From contig OZ059900.1 of assembly GCA_964057225.1 (NCBI GenBank), forward strand, positions 7,326,501 to 7,390,500: a stretch of DNA of 64,000 bases. The letters run 5' to 3'. Made by a program: the position numbers and the translations under genes. This DNA comes from Auanema rhodensis (lineage: Eukaryota; Nematoda; Chromadorea; Rhabditida; Rhabditidae). The notes below the pieces were generated by a model. It did no database searches, was not told the DNA's origin, and was given only the letters and a program-made list of their open reading frames with translations. Shown here piece after piece: positions 56,501 to 64,000 of this stretch. Position 1 is the first letter of the stretch. Each line of letters starts with the position of its first letter.

Positions 56501-56714
56501 CTTTTGATCTTAAGCATATTTTTTTCTTCTAAAACGACTAAATGTATGAAATACTGTCAAAGAATGTTCATATAGGTGTATTTTGCACGAATATCAAAAC
56601 TGATTGAAATATGGGCCTTTTTATGCTCAAAACGCCATATATTCAACGATTTTGGGTACAAAACATGTGAAAACTGTATGTTTTGATCAGACCCTTTGAG
56701 ATATGGATTTGAAA
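53585..56714 (+). repeat. Segment leading into the 10-mer, with a multi-class mosaic
   Basis: Members: A with G309 (53585), D (53933), mosaic (54281), C (54628), E with a T near 52 and AGGCATA (54976), A2 (55323), D with C239 (55671), A3 with G309 (56019), B with G28 (56367). The mosaic at 54281 (347 bp) combines G65 of A3, the nine-T tract, A194 and T260 of E, G309 of A1 or A3, and A345 of B. The last four members resemble the first five of the following 10-mer with A1 removed. Confidence 0.75.
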
Positions 56715-59700
56715 TTCAGGATTCATAAACTTTGACTATTTTTACATATATATGTTCAATTTTAACCACTTTGGTCAAAAAGGACCGAAAATATCAAGAA
56801 TTATTGGTTTTTTGGGGTTTGAAGGGCATTTTGGCAAAATCAGTCAAACTTTTGATCTTAAGCATATTTTTTTCTTCTAAAACGACTAAATGTATGAAAT
56901 ACTGTCATAGAATGTTCATATAGGTGTATTTTGCACGAATATCAAAACTGATTGAAATATGGGCCTTTTTATGTTCAAAACGCCATATATTCAACGATTT
57001 TGGGTACAAAACATGTGAAAACTGTATGTTTTGATCAGACCCTTTGAGATATGGATTTGAAATTCAGGATTCATAAACTTTGACTATTTTTACATATATA
57101 TGTCCAATTTTAACCACTTTGGTCAAAAAGGACCGAAAATATCAAGAATTATTGGTTTTTTGGGGATTGAAGGGCATTTTGGCAAAATCAGTCAAACTTT
57201 TGATCTTAAGCATATTTTTTTCTTCTAAAACGACTAAATGTATGAAATACTGTCATAGAATGTTCATATAGGTGTATTTTGCACGAATATCAAAACTGAT
57301 CGAAATATGGGCCTTTTTATGCTCAAAACGCCATATATTCAACGATTTTGGGTACAAAACATGTGAAAACTGTATGTTTTGATCAGACCCTTTGAGATAT
57401 GGATTTGAAATTCAGGATTCATAAACTTTGACTATTTTTACATATATATGTTCAATTTTAACCACTTTGGTCAAGAAGGACCGAAAATATCAAGAATTAT
57501 TGGTTTTTTGGGGTTTGAAGGGCATTTTGGCAAAATCAGTCAAACTTTTGATCTTAAGCATATTTTTTTCTTCTAAAACGACTAAATGTATGAAATACTG
57601 TCATAGAATGTTTATATAAGTGTATTTTGCACGAATATCAAAACTGATTGAAATATGGGCCTTTTTATGCTCAAAACGCCATATATTCAACGATTTTGGG
57701 TACAAAACATGTGAAAACTGTATGTTTTGATCAGACCCTTTGAGATATGGATTTGAAATTCAGGATTCATAAACTTTGACTATTTTAACATATATATGTT
57801 CAATTTTAACCACTTTGGTCAAAAAGGACCGAAAATATCAAGAATTATTGGTTTTTTGGGGTTTGAAGGGCATTTTGGCTAAATCAGTCAAACTTTTGAT
57901 CTTAAGCATATTTTTTTCTTCTAAAACGACTAAATGTATGAAATACTGTCATAGAATGTTCATATAGGTGTATTTTGCACGAATATCAAAACTGATTGAA
58001 ATATGGGCCTTTTTATGCTCAAAACGCCATATATTCAACGATTTTGGGTACAAAACATGTGAAAACGGTATGTTTTGATCAGACCCTTTGAGATATGGAT
58101 TTGAAATTCAGGATTCATAAATTTCGACTATTTGTACATATATATGTCCAATTTTAACCACTTTGGTCAAAAAGGACCGAAAATATCAAGAATTATTGGT
58201 TTTTTGGGGTTTGAAGGGCATTTTGGCAAAATCAGTCAAACTTTTGATCTTAAGCATATTTTTTTCTTCTAAAACGACTAAATGTATGAAATACTGTCAA
58301 AGAATGTTCATATAGGTGTATTTTGCACGAATATCAAAACTGATTGAAATATGGGCCTTTTTATGCTCAAAACGCCATATATTCAACGATTTTGGGTACA
58401 AAACATGTGAAAACTGTATGTTTTGATCAGACCCTTTGAGATATGGATTTAAAATTCAGGATTCATAAAATTCGACTATTTTTACATATATATGTCCAAT
58501 TTTAACCACTTTGGTCAAAAAGGACCGAAAATATCAAGAATTATTGGTTTTTTGGGGTTTGAAGGGCATTTTGGCAAAATCAGTCAAACTTTTGATCTTA
58601 AGCATATTTTTTTCTTCTAAAACGACTAAATGTATGAAATACTGTCATAGAATGTTCATATAGGTGTATTTTGCACGAATATCAAAACTGATTGAAATAT
58701 GGGCCTTTTTATGCTCAAAACGCCATATATTCAACGATTTTGGGTACAAAACATGTGAAAACTGTATGTTTTGATCAGACCCTTTGAGATATGGATTTGA
58801 AATTCAGGATTCATAAACTTCGACTATTTCTACATATATATGTCCAATTTTAACCACTTTGGTCAAAAAGGACCGAAAATATCAAGAATTATTGGTTTTT
58901 TGGGGTTTGAAGGGCATTTTGGCTAAATCAGTCAAACTTTTGATCTTAAGCATATTTTTTTCTTCTAAAACGACTAAATGTATGAAATACTGTCATAGAA
59001 TGTTCATATAGGTGTATTTTGCACGAATATCAAAACTGATTGAAATATGGGCCTTTTTATGCTCAAAACGCCATATATTCAACGATTTTGGGTACAAAAC
59101 ATGTGAAAACGGTATGTTTTGATCAGACCCTTTGAGATATGGATTTGAAATTCAGGATTCATAAATTTCGACTATTTGTACATATATATGTCCAATTTTA
59201 ACCACTTTGGTCAAAAAGGACCGAAAATATCAAGAATTATTGGTTTTTTGGGGTTTGAAGGGCATTTTGGCAAAATCAGTCAAACTTTTGATCTTAAGCA
59301 TATTTTTTTCTTCTAAAACGACTAAATGTATGAAATACTGTCAAAGAATGTTCATATAGGTGTATTTTGCACGAATATCAAAACTGATTGAAATATGGGC
59401 CTTTTTATGCTCAAAACGCCATATATTCAACGATTTTGGGTACAAAACATGTGAAAACTGTATGTTTTGATCAGACCCTTTGAGATATGGATTTAAAATT
59501 CAGGATTCATAAAATTCGACTATTTTTACATATATATGTCCAATTTTAACCACTTTGGTCAAAAAGGACCGAAAATATCAAGAATTATTGGTTTTTTGGG
59601 GTTTGAAGGGCATTTTGGCAAAATCAGTCAAACTTTTGATCTTAAGCATATTTTTTTCTTCTAAAACGACTAAATGTATGAAATACTGTCATAGAATGTT

Positions 59701-60193
59701 CATATAGGTGTATTTTGCACGAATATCAAAACTGATTGAAATATGGGCCTTTTTATGCTCAAAACGCCATATATTCAACGATTTTGGGTACAAAACATGT
59801 GAAAACTGTATGTTTTGATCAGACCCTTTGAGATATGGATTTGAAATTCAGGATTCATAAACTTCGACTATTTCTACATATATATGTCCAATTTTAACCA
59901 CTTTGGTCAAAAAGGACCGAAAATATCAAGAATTATTGGTTTTTTGGGGTTTGAAGGGCATTTTGGCAATATCAGTCAAACTTTTGATCTTAAGCATATT
60001 TTTTTTTCTAAAACGACTAAATGTATGAAATACTGTCAAAGAATGTTCATATAGGTGTATTTTGCACGAATATCAAAACTGATTGAAATATGGGCCTTTT
60101 TATGCTCAAAACGCCATATATTCAACGATTTTGGGTACAAAACATGTGAAAACTGTATGTTTTGATCAGACCCTTTGAGATATGGATTTGAAA
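56715..60193 (+). repeat. 10-monomer HOR, first copy (3479 bp)
   Basis: Members by start: A2 56715, D 57063, A3 57411, A1 57759, B 58107, C 58455, E/A1 mosaic 58803, B 59151, C 59499, E 59847. The E member has nine T's and a private T124 (CAATATC), which makes the unit 3479 rather than 3480 bp. The A1-B-C run is present twice inside the unit, the second time opening with the mosaic, so the 10-mer appears to contain an internal 3-monomer duplication. Confidence 0.9.
58803..59150 (+). repeat. Mosaic monomer: E head, A1 tail
   Basis: The head has C19, C28 and C42 (class E), and the remainder has T122, T194 and G309 (class A1). The switch lies between 42 and 122. It is followed by B, as an A1 normally is. 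The same mosaic is at 62282 in the second 10-mer. It is the expected product of an exchange that duplicated A1-B-C inside the unit. Confidence 0.82.
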
Positions 60194-63100
60194 TTCAGGA
60201 TTCATAAACTTTGACTATTTTTACATATATATGTTCAATTTTAACCACTTTGGTCAAAAAGGACCGAAAATATCAAGAATTATTGGTTTTTTGGGGTTTG
60301 AAGGGCATTTTGGCAAAATCAGTCAAACTTTTGATCTTAAGCATATTTTTTTCTTCTAAAACGACTAAATGTATGAAATACTGTCATAGAATGTTCATAT
60401 AGGTGTATTTTGCACGAATATCAAAACTGATTGAAATATGGGCCTTTTTATGTTCAAAACGCCATATATTCAACGATTTTGGGTACAAAACATGTGAAAA
60501 CTGTATGTTTTGATCAGACCCTTTGAGATATGGATTTGAAATTCAGGATTCATAAACTTTGACTATTTTCACATATATATGTCCAATTTTAACCACTTTG
60601 GTCAAAAAGGACCGAAAATATCAAGAATTATTGGTTTTTTGGGGATTGAAGGGCATTTTGGCAAAATCAGTCAAACTTTTGATCTTAAGCATATTTTTTT
60701 CTTCTAAAACGACTAAATGTATGAAATACTGTCATAGAATGTTCATATAGGTGTATTTTGCACGAATATCAAAACTGATTGAAATATGGGCCTTTTTATG
60801 CTCAAAACGCCATATATTCAACGATTTTGGGTACAAAACATGTGAAAACTGTATGTTTTGATCAGACCCTTTGAGATATGGATTTGAAATTCAGGATTCA
60901 TAAACTTTGACTATTTTTACATATATATGTTCAATTTTAACCACTTTGGTCAAGAAGGACCGAAAATATCAAGAATTATTGGTTTTTTGGGGTTTGAAGG
61001 GCATTTTGGCAAAATCAGTCAAACTTTTGATCTTAAGCATATTTTTTTCTTCTAAAACGACTAAATGTATGAAATACTGTCATAGAATGTTTATATAAGT
61101 GTATTTTGCACGAATATCAAAACTGATTGAAATATGGGCCTTTTTATGCTCAAAACGCCATATATTCAACGATTTTGGGTACAAAACATGTGAAAACTGT
61201 ATGTTTTGATCAGACCCTTTGAGATATGGATTTGAAATTCAGGATTCATAAACTTTGACTATTTTAACATATATATGTTCAATTTTAACCACTTTGGTCA
61301 AAAAGGACCGAAAATATCAAGAATTATTGGTTTTTTGGGGTTTGAAGGGCATTTTGGCTAAATCAGTCAAACTTTTGATCTTAAGCATATTTTTTTCTTC
61401 TAAAACGACTAAATGTATGAAATACTGTCATAGAATGTTCATATAGGTGTATTTTGCACGAATATCAAAACTGATTGAAATATGGGCCTTTTTATGCTCA
61501 AAACGCCATATATTCAACGATTTTGGGTACAAAACATGTGAAAACGGTATGTTTTGATCAGACCCTTTGAGATATGGATTTGAAATTCAGGATTCATAAA
61601 TTTCGACTATTTGTACATATATATGTCCAATTTTAACCACTTTGGTCAAAAAGGACCGAAAATATCAAGAATTATTGGTTTTTTGGGGTTTGAAGGGCAT
61701 TTTGGCAAAATCAGTCAAACTTTTGATCTTAAGCATATTTTTTTCTTCTAAAACGACTAAATGTATGAAATACTGTCAAAGAATGTTCATATAGGTGTAT
61801 TTTGCACGAATATCAAAACTGATTGAAATATGGGCCTTTTTATGCTCAAAACGCCATATATTCAACGATTTTGGGTACAAAACATGTGAAAACTGTATGT
61901 TTTGATCAGACCCTTTGAGATATGGATTTAAAATTCAGGATTCATAAAATTCGACTATTTTTACATATATATGTCCAATTTTAACCACTTTGGTCAAAAA
62001 GGACCGAAAATATCAAGAATTATTGGTTTTTTGGGGTTTGAAGGGCATTTTGGCAAAATCAGTCAAACTTTTGATCTTAAGCATATTTTTTTCTTCTAAA
62101 ACGACTAAATGTATGAAATACTGTCATAGAATGTTCATATAGGTGTATTTTGCACGAATATCAAAACTGATTGAAATATGGGCCTTTTTATGCTCAAAAC
62201 GCCATATATTCAACGATTTTGGGTACAAAACATGTGAAAACTGTATGTTTTGATCAGACCCTTTGAGATATGGATTTGAAATTCAGGATTCATAAACTTC
62301 GACTATTTCTACATATATATGTCCAATTTTAACCACTTTGGTCAAAAAGGACCGAAAATATCAAGAATTATTGGTTTTTTGGGGTTTGAAGGGCATTTTG
62401 GCTAAATCAGTCAAACTTTTGATCTTAAGCATATTTTTTTCTTCTAAAACGACTAAATGTATGAAATACTGTCATAGAATGTTCATATAGGTGTATTTTG
62501 CACGAATATCAAAACTGATTGAAATATGGGCCTTTTTATGCTCAAAACGCCATATATTCAACGATTTTGGGTACAAAACATGTGAAAACGGTATGTTTTG
62601 ATCAGACCCTTTGAGATATGGATTTGAAATTCAGGATTCATAAATTTCGACTATTTGTACATATATATGTCCAATTTTAACCACTTTGGTCAAAAAGGAC
62701 CGAAAATATCAAGAATTATTGGTTTTTTGGGGTTTGAAGGGCATTTTGGCAAAATCAGTCAAACTTTTGATCTTAAGCATATTTTTTTCTTCTAAAACGA
62801 CTAAATGTATGAAATACTGTCAAAGAATGTTCATATAGGTGTATTTTGCACGAATATCAAAACTGATTGAAATATGGGCCTTTTTATGCTCAAAACGCCA
62901 TATATTCAACGATTTTGGGTACAAAACATGTGAAAACTGTATGTTTTGATCAGACCCTTTGAGATATGGATTTAAAATTCAGGATTCATAAAATTCGACT
63001 ATTTTTACATATATATGTCCAATTTTAACCACTTTGGTCAAAAAGGACCGAAAATATCAAGAATTATTGGTTTTTTGGGGTTTGAAGGGCATTTTGGCAA

Positions 63101-63672
63101 AATCAGTCAAACTTTTGATCTTAAGCATATTTTTTTCTTCTAAAACGACTAAATGTATGAAATACTGTCATAGAATGTTCATATAGGTGTATTTTGCACG
63201 AATATCAAAACTGATTGAAATATGGGCCTTTTTATGCTCAAAACGCCATATATTCAACGATTTTGGGTACAAAACATGTGAAAACTGTATGTTTTGATCA
63301 GACCCTTTGAGATATGGATTTGAAATTCAGGATTCATAAACTTCGACTATTTCTACATATATATGTCCAATTTTAACCACTTTGGTCAAAAAGGACCGAA
63401 AATATCAAGAATTATTGGTTTTTTGGGGTTTGAAGGGCATTTTGGCAATATCAGTCAAACTTTTGATCTTAAGCATATTTTTTTTTCTAAAACGACTAAA
63501 TGTATGAAATACTGTCAAAGAATGTTCATATAGGTGTATTTTGCACGAATATCAAAACTGATTGAAATATGGGCCTTTTTATGCTCAAAACGCCATATAT
63601 TCAACGATTTTGGGTACAAAACATGTGAAAACTGTATGTTTTGATCAGACCCTTTGAGATATGGATTTGAAA
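60194..63672 (+). repeat. 10-monomer HOR, second copy (3479 bp)
   Basis: All ten members of the first copy recur in order, including the mosaic at 62282 and the E form with T124 at 63326. The only differences I saw are in the D member at 60542, which has C29 and T239 where the first copy has T29 and C239. The array continues at 63673 with an A2 monomer, which begins a third unit or a partial one. Confidence 0.9.
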
Positions 63673-64000
63673 TTCAGGATTCATAAACTTTGACTATTTT
63701 TACATATATATGTTCAATTTTAACCACTTTGGTCAAAAAGGACCGAAAATATCAAGAATTATTGGTTTTTTGGGGTTTGAAGGGCATTTTGGCAAAATCA
63801 GTCAAACTTTTGATCTTAAGCATATTTTTTTCTTCTAAAACGACTAAATGTATGAAATACTGTCATAGAATGTTCATATAGGTGTATTTTGCACGAATAT
63901 CAAAACTGATTGAAATATGGGCCTTTTTATGTTCAAAACGCCATATATTCAACGATTTTGGGTACAAAACATGTGAAAACTGTATGTTTTGATCAGACCC
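63673..64000 (+). repeat. Partial monomer at the right window edge
   Basis: These are the first 328 bases of an A2 monomer (T42, A122, T260), cut by the window and not by a biological boundary. It matches the first member of the two 10-mers (56715 and 60194). Confidence 0.93.

Larger units (their letters stand above)
1..64000 (+). repeat. 348-bp satellite array filling the window
   Basis: The same unit recurs every 348 bases from the first to the last base, always in the same orientation: 183 full copies and one 328-bp partial copy. Twelve copies are 347 bp, and 171 x 348 + 12 x 347 = 63,672, which matches the start of the last copy at 63673. Neighbouring copies differ at a small number of recurring positions, including 16, 19, 28, 29, 42, 48, 65, 104, 112, 122, 160, 194, 203, 260, 292, 309, 345 and 346. 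No insertion, inversion or unique sequence interrupts the array. Long uniform arrays of this kind are typical of eukaryotic centromeric or pericentromeric heterochromatin; that location is inferred. The family is not one I recognise. Confidence 0.98.

Noticed and set aside
1-64000. CRISPR array or bacterial repeat locus
   Set aside because: Units are 348 bp and similar along their full length, with no short repeat alternating with unique spacers and no cas genes.
1-64000. CENP-B box or telomere-like motif
   Set aside because: I looked for a CENP-B-type G/C-rich core and for short telomeric repeats on both strands and saw neither.
1-64000. Assembly artefact from collapsed or looped repeats
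   Set aside because: Adjacent units differ at many linked sites, HOR lengths vary (3 to 10 monomers) and mosaics are specific, which a simple assembly loop would not produce. The most similar pairs (5569-9048, 8701/13573, 56715/60194) still deserve a read-depth check.

Overview
The whole 64-kb window is one uninterrupted satellite DNA array. A 348-bp monomer is repeated head to tail on the + strand, giving 183 complete copies plus a 328-bp partial copy at the right edge (63673-64000). Of the complete copies, 171 are 348 bp and 12 are 347 bp, which accounts exactly for the observed phase. The monomer is about 30% G+C (105 of 348 bases in the first copy). I see no protein-coding gene, RNA gene, transposon, CRISPR array or unique DNA, and neither array edge lies in the window. 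A tandem array this long and uniform points to eukaryotic heterochromatin, plausibly centromeric or pericentromeric. I do not recognise the satellite family and cannot name the organism.

Notation: consensus position 1 is window base 1, and 'A112' means base A at monomer position 112. Monomers carry linked diagnostic bases that define recurring classes: A (T19, T42), with subclasses A1 (G309, often A29), A2 (T260, often G13) and A3 (G65, T or A at 203, A209); B (C19, G28 or C28, A122, A194, usually A345 at the end); C (A16, C19, A122); D (C42, A104, A122); E (C19, C28, A122, A194, shortened T tract); F (C42, A112, T122); G (G48, usually G203); H (C29, C42, C49, G123).

Layout. From 1 to 29 kb, classes A, D, F, G and H and C19/C28 forms occur in short-lived higher-order repeats (HORs) of 3, 4, 5 and 7 monomers, with a 2.8-kb block copied 14 monomers away (8701-11484 and 13573-16356). 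From 29 to 37 kb there is a transition zone where class C and 347-bp monomers first appear. From 37.6 kb to the end a recurring order A2-D-A1-B-C-E dominates, shuffled into 3-mers (38-41 kb), near-complete 6-mers (40-47 kb), 4-mers (48.7-53.6 kb) and finally a 10-mer present twice in tandem (56715-63672).

The most informative signal is a set of mosaic monomers whose left part belongs to one class and right part to another. They mark the exchange points that created or ended the HOR blocks, so the window reads as a record of unequal exchange rather than as a set of genes. The class and HOR calls come from reading diagnostic bases by eye; no alignment or dot plot could be run.
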